Of a DNA stretch of 64,000 nucleotides, positions 1 to 8,014 are shown one piece after another. The stretch is from UBA10649 sp963700255. Its GTDB lineage: Bacteria > Actinomycetota > Actinomycetes > S36-B12. Under the pieces are notes generated by a model. It made no database searches, was not told the DNA's origin, and saw only the letters and a list, made by a program, of their open reading frames with translations. The stretch's first letter is position 1, and the number at the start of each line of letters is the position of its first letter. The translations under genes and the position numbers were made by a program. The stretch is taken from the NCBI GenBank assembly GCA_963700255.1, contig CAVOWW010000029.1, positions 62,001 to 126,000 on the forward strand, given 5' to 3'.

Positions 1-23
1 CTGCTCGTTCCGGAGGTGAGCGC

Positions 24-1015
24 ATGGAGACCCTGCTGATCCTCGGCGGCACCGCATGGCTCGGGCGCGAGCTCGCCCGGCAGGCGGCGGCAGCCGGGGT
101 GGCCGTCACGTGCCTCGCCCGTGGTGACTCCGGGCCGGTGGCGGACGGCGTGACCCTCGTGAGGGCCGATCGGTCCCAGCCCGGCGCGTACGACCGCGTT
201 CGGGGCACGTCCTGGGATGCCGTCATCGACGTGTCGTGGCAGCCGGACCAGGTGCGCTCCGCCACCGAGGCCCTCGCAGAGGTCGCGGCCCACTGGGTCT
301 ACGTGTCGTCGGGCTCCGTCTACGCGGACACGGCGACACCCGGTGCGGACGAGGATGCCGAGCTGCTGACGCCGCTGCTGTCGGGGCCTGCGTCGATGGA
401 GCAGTACGGCGAGGCGAAGGTCGGGTGCGAGACCCTGGTGACCGATCGGCTGGGCGAGGAACGATCATTGCTCGCCCGCGTCGGGCTCATCGGCGGCCCG
501 GGCGATCCCAGCGACCGCTTCGGCTACTGGGTGTCGCGCTTCGCACTCGCGGGCAGCGACGCGGTTCTCGTTCCTGTCTCGCCGGACCTCTCGACCCAGG
601 TGATCGACGTCCGCGACCTGGCCGCCTTCCTGCTCGCATGCGGCGACCGAGCCACGAGTGGCCCGGTGAACATCTCAGGGGAGTGCCTGCCGTTCCCGGC
701 GTCGTCGACGGCCAGCGCCGAGGCGCCGGGTTCACCGGGACCGCGTGCCGGTGGAGCCGGAGTGGCTGGGCGAGCATGACGTGCAGCCGTGGGCGGGGCC
801 TCGATCCCTGCCGCTGTGGCTGCCCCTGCCCGAGTACGCCGGGTTCGGCAGCAGGTCCACCGCCCGGGCGCTCGACCTCGGCCTGCAGCGCCGGCCGCTG
901 GCGACCACCCTCGTCGGACGTCCTCGAGGACGAGCGGTCCCGTGGGCTGGATCGGCCACGTCGCGCGGGCCTGTCCCGCGCCGAGGAGCGCGACCTCCTC
1001 GCGCAGGTTAGGTAA
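24..1015 (+). pseudogene. NAD-dependent epimerase/reductase, broken by two frameshifts
   Basis: Short-chain (extended) NAD(P)-binding protein with an N-terminal Rossmann glycine motif (GGTAWLG, residues 8-14), a YVSSGSVY segment and a later YGEAK that would supply the catalytic Tyr and Lys. The first frame stops at 779. The family-like continuation (VPVEPEWLGEHDVQPW) resumes one frame on near 742, and a second shift near 911-915 leads to the C-terminus GLSRAEERDLLAQVR ending at 1015. Joined, it gives about 330 residues, normal for these reductases. Start at ATG 24 is backed by a GGAGG at 12-16. Both shifts are +1. It may be a real pseudogene or a sequence error; substrate is unknown. Confidence 0.7.
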
Positions 1016-1021
1016 CCCTAA
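1003..1021. promoter_or_regulatory. Putative IdeR/DtxR iron box upstream of feoB
   Basis: The 19 bases at 1003-1021 (gcaggttaggtaaccctaa) match 14 of 19 positions of the IdeR/DtxR consensus TWAGGTWAGSCTWACCTWA. The site ends three bases before the first GTG of feoB (1024). Iron-loaded IdeR would be expected to repress feoB here. It shares the core AGGTTAGGT with the box at 4949-4967. This is a by-eye consensus match. Confidence 0.6.
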
Positions 1022-1023
1022 CT

Positions 1024-3222
1024 GTGACTGGTAGCCTCCCAGCCGTGACGCCAGGAGACCCGAGGTCGGTCCGGGACCTGGCCGTGGGGGAGTCCGGCAT
1101 CCTGGGCGTGCCTGACGTCGATCGCGCACAGCGGATCCGCCTCGCCGAGCTGGGCCTGCGACCGGGGCAGCCGATCACCGTGGTCCAGCGCGGGGTCGGG
1201 GGAGCGCGCATCGTCTCCGTGGCCGACTCACGGATCGCCCTCGACGCTCGCACGGCGGGCTGCATCCCGGTCTCGACGGGCCCGAGCGTCATGAGCGGCA
1301 CGGTCCCGTCCTGTCATAGCGATGGCGGCGGCATCGCCGCTCCCGCGGGCACCCCGGTCGTGGCGCTCGCGGGCGCCCCCAACGTGGGCAAGTCCACGCT
1401 GTTCAACCGTCTGACAGGCGCGCGGCGCGACGTCGGCAACTGGCCCGGCACGACCGTCGAGGTCGGCCGGGGTCTCATGGACGACGGGGTCCGCCGCTTC
1501 GACGTGATCGACCTTCCGGGCGCGTACAGCCTGGACCCGCTGTCCCCGGACGAGGCGCTCACCCGCGCCCTCCTCGTCGACGTCCCGCCGCACGAGCGTC
1601 CCGAGCTGGTGGTGGTCATCGCCGACGCCGGTCGGCTCTCCCGGTCCCTCTACCTCGTCCGGCAGCTGCGCGAGACCGACCAGCGGATGGTGGTCGCACT
1701 GACGATGGGCGACATCGCCGAGCGGCAGGGCGTGAACGTCGACCTCGATGCCCTCGTCGCGTTCCTGGGCGTGCCGGTCGTTCTCATCGATCCCCGCCAC
1801 CACCAGGGCCGCACCGGACTGCTGGAGGCGCTGGACCGCGCTCTCGCGGCCCCACGTCCGCCGGTCCTGCCGCGTCCTGAGGTCACCGGGGAGTTCGACC
1901 TCGCCGACGAGCGGTTCACCTGGATCGACGAGGCGGTGCGTCTCGCGGTCCACCGCACCGACGAGCGCCGGGTGCGATGGTCGGACCGCTTCGACCGGCT
2001 CGCGCTGTCGTCGCTGTGGGGCCCGCTGCTCTTCCTCGCCGCGATGTGGGCGGTGTTCCAGCTCACGACCACGGTGGCGGCGCCACTCCAGGAGGGACTG
2101 GACTGGTTCTTCAGCGGCCCGGTGACCACGGTCGCAGTCGCCCTGCTCGGGCTCGTCGGGCTGGACGACACCTGGGTGCGCAGCCTCGTCGTGGACGGCC
2201 TGATCGCAGGCGTGGGCATGCTCCTCACGTTCGTGCCGCTCATGGCGATCATGTTCGCCCTGCTGGCGTTGCTCGAGGACAGCGGCTATCTGGCTCGCGC
2301 CGCGGTCGTGGCGGACCGGCTCATGCGGGCCATCGGCCTGCCAGGGAGGGCGTTCCTGCCCCTGATCGTGGGCTTCGGGTGCAACGTCCCGGCCATCAGC
2401 GCCACCCGCATCCTCCCCAACGCCCGGCACCGGATCCTCACGGCACTGCTGGTCCCGTTCACCTCCTGCAGCGCCCGACTGACCGTCTACGTCCTCGTCG
2501 CGTCGATCTTCTTCCCGGACAACGCCGGCTCGGTCGTCTTCGCCCTGTACGTCATCAGCATCGTCTTCGTCGTCGTCGTCGGACTGGCCCTGCGCAGCAC
2601 CCTGTGGCGCAGCGTCGGCAGCGAGGCCCTCGTCATCGACCTGCCGCCGTACCAGCGGCCGACGGCGCGGCTGACGGCTGCCGTGACATGGCTCCGCCTG
2701 AGCGGCTTCCTGCGCACGGCCAGCGGCATCATCGTCGCGACGGTCGCGGCAGTGTGGTTCCTCCAGGCGATCCCCGCGGCACCCGGCTACTCGTTCGGCG
2801 AGGTCCCGGTGCAGGAGAGCCTCTACGCCCGTACCGCGCAGGCGGTCGCGCCGGTCTTCACCCCAGCCGGCTTCGGCACGTGGGAGACCACCAGCGCGCT
2901 GATCGTGGGCTTCGTCGCGAAGGAGGCGGTCATCTCCTCCTGGGCACAGACCTACTCGGCAGAGGAGCCGGGCACCTCGGAGGAGCCGGGGACGCTGGGG
3001 GAGTTCGTGCGGGCCGACTTCGAGGAGAGCTCCGGCGGCCACACCTCCGCCGCCGTCTGGGCCTTCCTGGTCTTCCTGCTCGCGTACACGCCGTGCGTCG
3101 CCACCCTCGCCGCGCAGCGTCGTGAGATCGGCATGCGCTGGACCGTGTTCGGCATCGCCATGCAGCTCTCGGTGGCGTGGGTCGTGGCCGTCGCCATCTT
3201 CCAGATCGGATCGCGACTGTGA
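1024..3222 (+). CDS. feoB: FeoA-FeoB fusion, ferrous iron transporter
   Basis: Ferrous iron uptake GTPase/permease in the inner membrane. Residues about 10-90 form a FeoA-like SH3 domain fused ahead of FeoB. The GTPase domain has G1 GAPNVGKS (about 118-125) and G3 DLPGAYS. The G4 position reads TMGD rather than the usual NxxD. The membrane domain carries the conserved GFGCNVP motif (about 450) and several hydrophobic helices through the C-terminus. Length (732) fits a fusion. The start is uncertain: GTG 1024 abuts the IdeR box, and GTG 1045 is an alternative nearer the FeoA domain. Its stop overlaps the FeoC-like start (GTGA), so the two are co-transcribed. Confidence 0.93.
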   Translation: MTGSLPAVTPGDPRSVRDLAVGESGILGVPDVDRAQRIRLAELGLRPGQPITVVQRGVGGARIVSVADSRIALDARTAGCIPVSTGPSVMSGTVPSCHSDGGGIAAPAGTPVVALAGAPNVGKSTLFNRLTGARRDVGNWPGTTVEVGRGLMDDGVRRFDVIDLPGAYSLDPLSPDEALTRALLVDVPPHERPELVVVIADAGRLSRSLYLVRQLRETDQRMVVALTMGDIAERQGVNVDLDALVAFLGVPVVLIDPRHHQGRTGLLEALDRALAAPRPPVLPRPEVTGEFDLADERFTWIDEAVRLAVHRTDERRVRWSDRFDRLALSSLWGPLLFLAAMWAVFQLTTTVAAPLQEGLDWFFSGPVTTVAVALLGLVGLDDTWVRSLVVDGLIAGVGMLLTFVPLMAIMFALLALLEDSGYLARAAVVADRLMRAIGLPGRAFLPLIVGFGCNVPAISATRILPNARHRILTALLVPFTSCSARLTVYVLVASIFFPDNAGSVVFALYVISIVFVVVVGLALRSTLWRSVGSEALVIDLPPYQRPTARLTAAVTWLRLSGFLRTASGIIVATVAAVWFLQAIPAAPGYSFGEVPVQESLYARTAQAVAPVFTPAGFGTWETTSALIVGFVAKEAVISSWAQTYSAEEPGTSEEPGTLGEFVRADFEESSGGHTSAAVWAFLVFLLAYTPCVATLAAQRREIGMRWTVFGIAMQLSVAWVVAVAIFQIGSRL

Positions 3223-3497
3223 CCAGCCCGCTGAGCCAGGTCCTTGCCGCCGTGGAGGCCGGCGTGACGACCCGAGGCGCCATCGCCGATCGCACGGGCC
3301 TCGACCCGGACGTCGTGGACGGCGCCGTGGACCATCTGCTGCGCCTCGGCCGCATCGCCACGCCGACCCTGCGTACGGCCTGTCCCGACGGGGGATGCGC
3401 GGGCTGCGGGTCGGTCACCGGCTCAGGATGCTCGACTCCAGCAGCGACCGGGCCGGTAGGAGTGACGGTCCGTACCAGGTCAGCAACCGACCGCTGA
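3219..3497 (+). CDS. FeoC-like winged-helix protein
   Basis: Small protein (92 residues) translationally coupled to FeoB by a GTGA overlap. The N-terminal half looks like a winged-helix domain (LAAVEAGVTTRGAIADRTGL, then DVVDGAVDHLLRLGRI). The C-terminal half has a cysteine cluster, ACPDGGCAGC, followed by a further Cys, as expected for the Fe-S or metal site of FeoC-type proteins. The likely role is control of FeoB activity or stability, or sensing of iron or oxygen. The start is set at GTG 3219 because upstream codons lie inside FeoB. Its last 83 bases overlap the 3' end of the convergent metal-receptor gene. Confidence 0.72.
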   Translation: MTSPLSQVLAAVEAGVTTRGAIADRTGLDPDVVDGAVDHLLRLGRIATPTLRTACPDGGCAGCGSVTGSGCSTPAATGPVGVTVRTRSATDR

Positions 3498-4176
3498 CGA
3501 ACGCCGTGGGCGTGCCGACAAACGCCTCCGGGCCGTCGGTCGGAGTGAACATGTAGGGCTCGTCGGGAAGCAGCACGAGATCGACTCCCATCGACTCGAC
3601 CTGCTCGACGGTCACGGTGGGGTAGCGGTCGGCGGAGTCGTGGAAGGCGTTGACGCACCCGAGCCGCACGAGCATGTCGTCGGCGAACGTGTCGCCGCCG
3701 ACGACCATCCACGGGTCACGCCAGATGGCGACGGCGACGCGGGGCCCTCCGGGGGCCGGGGGAGCGGCCCACCTGAGGCGTGCCTCCGGCAGCCAGCCGG
3801 GCACCTCCCAGCCCAGGGCCAGTTCGAACAGGCGTTCGATCGAGTCGAACGCCCCGTCGACGGACCGGATCCGGGTCACCCAGACGGGCACACCGGCATC
3901 GCGCAGGCGCTGCACGTCGAGCTCGCGGTTCTCCTCCTGGTTGGCGACGACGAGGTCCGGGGCGAGGTCGATGATCGCCCTGGTGTCGGGATTCTTGGTG
4001 CCGCGGATGCGGACGACGTCGAGGTCGGCCGGCTGCGTGCACCAGTCGGTCGCGGCGACGATGCGGTCCCGGTGGCTGGACACGAGCGCCTCCGTGAGCG
4101 ACGGCACGAGGCTGACGACCCGTCGGGCCGGCCGCGGCACGTCGACGATGTGCCCGAGGTCGTCCGTGGGGTTCAT
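3415..4176 (-). CDS. Helical-backbone metal receptor / periplasmic-binding-like protein
   Basis: Class III (BtuF/FepB-like) substrate-binding fold: RRVVSLVPSLTEAL near the N-terminus, IRGTKNPDTRAIIDLAPDLV, then a linking helix and GVDLVLLPDEPY in the second lobe. These proteins bind iron-siderophore, heme or cobalamin for ABC importers. No signal peptide or lipobox is visible from ATG 4176, and the upstream in-frame extension does not supply one, so it is probably one of the cytoplasmic actinobacterial members of unknown ligand. No permease or ATPase is next to it. It converges on the FeoC-like gene with an 83-base overlap, and an AT-rich palindrome lies about 95 bases upstream. Confidence 0.75.
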   Translation of the reverse strand: MNPTDDLGHIVDVPRPARRVVSLVPSLTEALVSSHRDRIVAATDWCTQPADLDVVRIRGTKNPDTRAIIDLAPDLVVANQEENRELDVQRLRDAGVPVWVTRIRSVDGAFDSIERLFELALGWEVPGWLPEARLRWAAPPAPGGPRVAVAIWRDPWMVVGGDTFADDMLVRLGCVNAFHDSADRYPTVTVEQVESMGVDLVLLPDEPYMFTPTDGPEAFVGTPTAFVSGRLLTWYGPSLLPARSLLESSILSR

Positions 4177-4267
4177 GCGCGCCACGCTACCGACCGTCGA
4201 GTGGAGGCGCGTGGTCGTGTCGACGGGGATGGGGAGGCCCACCGGCCTCCACTCATCCCGATGGATT

Positions 4268-4296
4268 GTCATAATGCACATTATCGGCGTTATGAC
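4268..4296. promoter_or_regulatory. AT-rich nested palindrome, candidate metalloregulator operator
   Basis: A nested symmetric site in GC-rich DNA. The inner palindrome ATAATG-CA-CATTAT occupies 4271-4284, and a wider inverted repeat has arms GTCATAA (4268-4274) and TTATGAC (4290-4296). It lies upstream of the metal-receptor gene (start 4176) and touches the stop codon of the gene at 4290-4943. Symmetry and AT content resemble Fur/Zur-family operators, but I cannot assign a regulator. There is no T-run, so it does not look like a terminator. Confidence 0.45.
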
Positions 4297-4943
4297 GGCT
4301 CAGGGATCCGGGCCCGGATGACGTCCACGGCCGCAGCCGGGTCGTCGACGCCCAGGCTGATGCCGGTCACCTCCCGACGTCGCCGCCTGAACGGGATGCG
4401 GGCCTCGATCGGCGCCAGGAGCTCGATGTCGACGTTCGTGCCCTGCAGCGGCACGTCGTGCGTGAGCCGGGTGTCGTCGGCGGTGTAGCGGCGGTGGACC
4501 GAGGCGTCCTGGATCGCCGTCCACGGCACCGTGGCGATCGGCAGGTGGCCCCAGCGCAGGACGAGTGCGTCGTCTGTTGCCAGGTGCGGCCTCGTCCGTT
4601 CGGCGACCATCCAGACCGCGATCCACAGGACCCCGTATGCCGATGCCAGAAGGACCACCAGTCGAAGCCAGGCGAACGAGCCCAGCGCCTCCCACGGGAC
4701 CAGCAGGTCGACGGCCACCAGTTCCATCAGCGCGAGACCCGCGAACACGAGCTCCACGGGCAGGCGTCCCTTGGCGTAGGCGATGCCGACCTCGTCGTCC
4801 CGGACGTCGCGCCGCCCCGTTGCGAGCTGCCAGACGGCCTCGAACAGGCGCAGCTCGCCGAAGACGAGGAAGCCGGCCGGCCCGGGCAGGTACGGGCGGG
4901 TCGCCGCTTCCCAGCGGTCCAGTCGGGACACTGGTCGGGGCAC
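4290..4943 (-). CDS. Unrecognised membrane protein with PH-like C-terminal region
   Basis: Protein of 217 residues that I do not recognise by name. Two or more hydrophobic segments are visible (LPVELVFAGLALMELVAVDL and LRLVVLLASAYGVLWIAVW). They are followed by a basic, beta-rich tail (LVLRWGHLPIATVPWTAIQD, later RIPFRRRRREV) that resembles bacterial PH-like domains which read out membrane-protein surfaces. GTG 4943 is chosen because upstream codons overlap the IdeR box and the divergent gene. The box at 4949-4967 lies six bases upstream, so the gene may be iron-responsive. Function unknown. Confidence 0.6.
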   Translation of the reverse strand: MPRPVSRLDRWEAATRPYLPGPAGFLVFGELRLFEAVWQLATGRRDVRDDEVGIAYAKGRLPVELVFAGLALMELVAVDLLVPWEALGSFAWLRLVVLLASAYGVLWIAVWMVAERTRPHLATDDALVLRWGHLPIATVPWTAIQDASVHRRYTADDTRLTHDVPLQGTNVDIELLAPIEARIPFRRRRREVTGISLGVDDPAAAVDVIRARIPEPS

Positions 4944-4948
4944 GGTAC

Positions 4949-4967
4949 CTAGGTTAGGTTTCCCTTC
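4949..4967. promoter_or_regulatory. Putative IdeR/DtxR iron box in a divergent promoter
   Basis: The 19 bases at 4949-4967 (ctaggttaggtttcccttc) match 15 of 19 positions of TWAGGTWAGSCTWACCTWA and share AGGTTAGGT with the feoB box. A possible -10 hexamer TAGGTT (4955-4960) lies inside it and would place a start site at about 4967-4968. A leaderless transcript of the plus-strand gene, repressed by the box, is therefore plausible. The minus-strand gene starts six bases to the left. Confidence 0.6.
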
Positions 4968-5534
4968 ATGGCCATCGTGCATCGAGCCGATCTCCGCCCG
5001 TCCAAGGTCGAGCTTCTCGCCGCGTGGCTCCCCCAGCAGCCGTGGTGCGACTCCACCGGCGACGTCGACCGCGTCGCCGCGTTCCGGTTCGACGACCCGG
5101 CGGGCGAGGTCGGTATCGAGTCGTACGTGATGCGGCGCGGCACCGCCGTGTTCCATGTGCCCATGACATACCGCGGGGCGCCACTCGAGGGCGCGACCCT
5201 CATCGGAGAGCTCGAGCATTCCGTCCTCGGTCATCGCTGGGTGTACGACGGCCCCAGCGACCCGGTGTACGTCGACGTCATCCGGCGCGCCATCGTCGAC
5301 GCCGCCCGCGACGTCGACATGGTTCTCGACGACGGCACCCCTGTGCCGCGCCTGGAGTGGTGGGCGACCGCGGTGGGCAGCGGAGCGGAGCCCGCGCTTC
5401 TCGCAAGGAGCCTGCGCATCGCGCGGCGGCTGCCGGCGGATCCCCCGACCGGCGCACCGACACTGTCAGCGTCATGGTCCGGCCAGGGGTCCCCTAGCGC
5501 TGTTGCGTGGCTGTCCGACCAGGAGGAGGCGTGA
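4968..5534 (+). CDS. Maltokinase N-terminal cap-like domain protein
   Basis: Stand-alone protein of 188 residues matching the cap domain found at the N-terminus of actinobacterial maltokinases: HRADLRPSKVELLAAWLPQQ at the start, then FRFDDPAGEVGIESYV, MTYRGAPLEGA and LEHSVLGHRWVYDGPSDPVY. The kinase catalytic domain is absent, so it is unlikely to phosphorylate maltose itself; the role of free-standing versions is not known to me. No Shine-Dalgarno sequence precedes ATG 4968, and the putative IdeR box ends at 4967, which fits a leaderless, iron-controlled gene. It overlaps the next reading frame (TGATG). Confidence 0.75.
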   Translation: MAIVHRADLRPSKVELLAAWLPQQPWCDSTGDVDRVAAFRFDDPAGEVGIESYVMRRGTAVFHVPMTYRGAPLEGATLIGELEHSVLGHRWVYDGPSDPVYVDVIRRAIVDAARDVDMVLDDGTPVPRLEWWATAVGSGAEPALLARSLRIARRLPADPPTGAPTLSASWSGQGSPSAVAWLSDQEEA

Positions 5535-5829
5535 TGAGCCGCGTCAGCATCTACGTGAACACGATGGGCCGGACTGCTGCACGACGCCGTAAGCCGAGAT
5601 GCGGATGGCCGACATCCCCGGCCAGGCACCGCTCCCCGAGGACGAGCGCGACGCCTTCATCCACATCGAGGAGGGCCAGCGGCTCTTCTATGCGCTGAGC
5701 AACGGAGCGACCGACGGCGTGCCTCTGTCGAAGATGTTCTGGGGCGACTACTGGGGCGTCCTTCTCGATCGGTACGGAATCCGATGGATGGTGAACGTCC
5801 CTGACCCGGACGGAGCAGGCGCACGCTAG
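5534..5829 (+). pseudogene. PhnB/VOC-family glyoxalase-like remnant
   Basis: Remains of a PhnB-like (3-demethylubiquinone-9 methyltransferase-like) VOC protein. The start MSRVSIYVNTMGRTA lies in one frame from ATG 5534. The middle (MADIPGQAPLPEDERDAFIHIE) and C-terminus (EGQRLFYALSNGATDG, FWGDYWGVLLDRYGIRWMVN) follow in another frame from about 5599. Compared with the family's roughly 140-150 residues, a segment after the first strand and about 40 residues after FIHIE are missing, so this is a decayed gene and not a single error. It overlaps the stop of the preceding gene. Confidence 0.65.
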
Positions 5830-5875
5830 TCACGGCACAGGTCGGTCACCGGCCGCCAGGTGGAACACTTCGGCT

Positions 5876-6535
5876 GTGGCCCCGACTGTCCGTCCTGCTC
5901 CGCCTCGGCTGTCCGCTCCGGCGCTCGTTGATCTCCTGCCCGTCGCGCCCGCCCGACTCCAGGCAGGCGAACCGCTGGACGGTGCCCACGTCGTCGGCGC
6001 CGACCTGAGCGGCTGCCGGCTGCGGGAGACCTCGTGGCGTGAGGCGCACCTGGTGGACCTGGTCCTCGATGATGCTGACCTGCGTCACGCCCGGCTGGTC
6101 GACGTGCGGCTCGAGTCCTCGACCGCGAGCACCGTCAGTGCCCCTTCCGGCATCTGGCGCGACGTGGAGGTGCTCACCTCTCGCTGGGGGGCGGCGGAGA
6201 TCTGGGAGTCGACGTGGACGTCGGTCGTGCTCCGCGGCTGCAAGCTCACCTACCTCAACCTCCGCGGGGCCACCCTCACGGATGTGCTGGTCGAGGACTG
6301 CGTGATCGAGACACTCGACCTGCAGGCTGCCCACATCGAACGGATGGCCATCGTGGGCGGCCGAGTGACGGAGCTGCTGCTCGCAGAGTCCACCCTGGTC
6401 GACGTGGACCTCCGCGGCGCCAACCTCGACGCCGTCGTCCCCGCGACGGCACTGGCGGGCGCCACGATCAGCCTGCCCCAAGCACTGGCCCTGGCGACCG
6501 GACTGGCTGCCGGACTCGGCATCGACGTCCGCTGA
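5876..6535 (+). CDS. Pentapeptide repeat protein
   Basis: Protein of 219 residues built of A(D/N)LxX-type pentapeptide repeats: GADLSGCRL, DADLRHARLVDV, LRGCKLTYLNLRGATLTDVL and DLRGANLDAV. Such repeats fold into a right-handed quadrilateral beta-helix. Some members mimic DNA and protect gyrase (Qnr, MfpA), but most have no known partner. The irregular repeats and the long segment around 80-115 without repeats do not point to MfpA. Start is GTG 5876. It stands alone between the iron patch and argG. Confidence 0.82.
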   Translation: MAPTVRPAPPRLSAPALVDLLPVAPARLQAGEPLDGAHVVGADLSGCRLRETSWREAHLVDLVLDDADLRHARLVDVRLESSTASTVSAPSGIWRDVEVLTSRWGAAEIWESTWTSVVLRGCKLTYLNLRGATLTDVLVEDCVIETLDLQAAHIERMAIVGGRVTELLLAESTLVDVDLRGANLDAVVPATALAGATISLPQALALATGLAAGLGIDVR

Positions 6536-6583
6536 CGCCGACCCGCGTCGCGCTCCACGTGAGTCCGTCAATAGGTTTGTGCC

Positions 6584-8011
6584 ATGTCCAAGGTACTGAC
6601 CTCCCTGCCCGTCGGCGAGCGCGTCGGCATCGCCTTCTCCGGAGGCCTGGATACGTCCGTGGCCGTCGCCTGGATGCGCGACAAGGGCGCTGTCCCCTGC
6701 ACCTACACGGCGGACATCGGCCAGTACGACGAGCCGGACATCGACTCCGTGCCCGGTCGGGCGCTGCAGTACGGCGCAGAGCTGTCGCGCCTCATCGACT
6801 GCAAGGCCGCCCTGGTCGACGAGGGGCTTGCCGCTCTCGCCTGCGGCGCGTTCCACATCCGGTCCGGTGGCCGCCAGTACTTCAACACGACTCCCCTGGG
6901 CCGCGCGGTCACCGGCACCCTGCTCGTCCGCGCGATGCACGACGACAACGTGTCGATCTGGGGTGACGGTTCGACCTTCAAGGGCAATGACATCGAACGG
7001 TTCTACCGGTACGGCCTGCTCGCCAATCCGAGCCTGCGCATCTACAAGCCCTGGCTGGATGCCGACTTCGTCGAGGAGCTCGGCGGCCGCAAGGAGATGT
7101 CCGAGTGGCTCGCCGCCCATGACCTGCCCTACCGCGACAGCGTCGAGAAGGCCTACTCGACGGACGCCAACATCTGGGGGGCGACCCACGAGGCGAAGAC
7201 GCTCGAGCACCTCGACACCTCGATCGAGATCGTGCAGCCCATCATGGGCGTCCGCTTCTGGGACCCGGCCGTCTCCATCGAGTCCGAGGACGTCACGATC
7301 CGCTACTCGCAGGGCCGACCGGTGGAGATCAACGGCGCCGCGTTCGACTCCGCCGTTGCCCTGGTGCACGCGGCCAACACGATCGGCGGCCGGCACGGAC
7401 TGGGCATGGCCGACCAGATCGAGAACCGCATCATCGAGGCGAAGAGCCGTGGCATCTACGAGGCACCGGGCATGGCCCTGCTCTTCATCGCGTACGAGCG
7501 CCTTCTCAGTGCCATCCACAACGAGGACACGATCGCGAACTACCACGCCGAGGGACGTCGGCTCGGACGCCTCCTCTACGAGGGCCGGTGGCTCGATCCG
7601 CAGGCCCTGATGCTGCGGGAGTCGCTGCAGCGATGGGTCGCCTCCGCGGTCACCGGCGAGGTCACGCTCCGCCTTCGTCGCGGCGACGACTACTCGATCC
7701 TCGACACCCGTGGTCCCGCGCTCAGCTACCACCCCGACAAGCTGTCGATGGAGCGCACCGAGGACGCGGCCTTCGGCCCGGTGGACCGGATCGGTCAGCT
7801 GACGATGCGCAACCTCGACATCGCGGACTCGCGCGCGAAGCTCGAGCTCTACGCCGCGCAGGGCACGCTCCTGGCCGGACAGGCGCGACTCGTCGGTGAG
7901 CTGCAGCCCGGCGGCGCGCAGGCGATCGCGGCGGCTCCCGCCGAGACGCTGCTCGAGGAGGACGAGGCGGACACGCTGGACCGCGCAGCGATGGAGTTCG
8001 GCACCGACTGA
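6584..8011 (+). CDS. argG: Argininosuccinate synthase
   Basis: Joins citrulline and aspartate with ATP to form argininosuccinate, the penultimate step of arginine synthesis, in the cytosol. The N-terminal ATP pyrophosphatase loop AFSGGLDTS is at 17-25, and the synthetase domain includes GNDIERFYRYG and a C-terminal NTIGGRHGLGMADQIENR. At 475 residues it is the longer, E. coli-like form rather than the roughly 400-residue form common in actinobacteria. No other arginine gene is adjacent. Placement apart from an arg cluster, with the unusual subtype, may reflect transfer. Confidence 0.95.
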   Translation: MSKVLTSLPVGERVGIAFSGGLDTSVAVAWMRDKGAVPCTYTADIGQYDEPDIDSVPGRALQYGAELSRLIDCKAALVDEGLAALACGAFHIRSGGRQYFNTTPLGRAVTGTLLVRAMHDDNVSIWGDGSTFKGNDIERFYRYGLLANPSLRIYKPWLDADFVEELGGRKEMSEWLAAHDLPYRDSVEKAYSTDANIWGATHEAKTLEHLDTSIEIVQPIMGVRFWDPAVSIESEDVTIRYSQGRPVEINGAAFDSAVALVHAANTIGGRHGLGMADQIENRIIEAKSRGIYEAPGMALLFIAYERLLSAIHNEDTIANYHAEGRRLGRLLYEGRWLDPQALMLRESLQRWVASAVTGEVTLRLRRGDDYSILDTRGPALSYHPDKLSMERTEDAAFGPVDRIGQLTMRNLDIADSRAKLELYAAQGTLLAGQARLVGELQPGGAQAIAAAPAETLLEEDEADTLDRAAMEFGTD

Positions 8012-8014
8012 TCC

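Noticed and set aside
24..1015. Programmed +1 frameshifting as a cause of the broken genes
   Set aside because: The breaks share no slippery site or downstream structure and occur in unrelated families that are normally uninterrupted.
5876..6535. MfpA/Qnr-type gyrase-protecting pentapeptide protein
   Set aside because: Repeats are irregular and interrupted, and no gyrase or resistance context is present.
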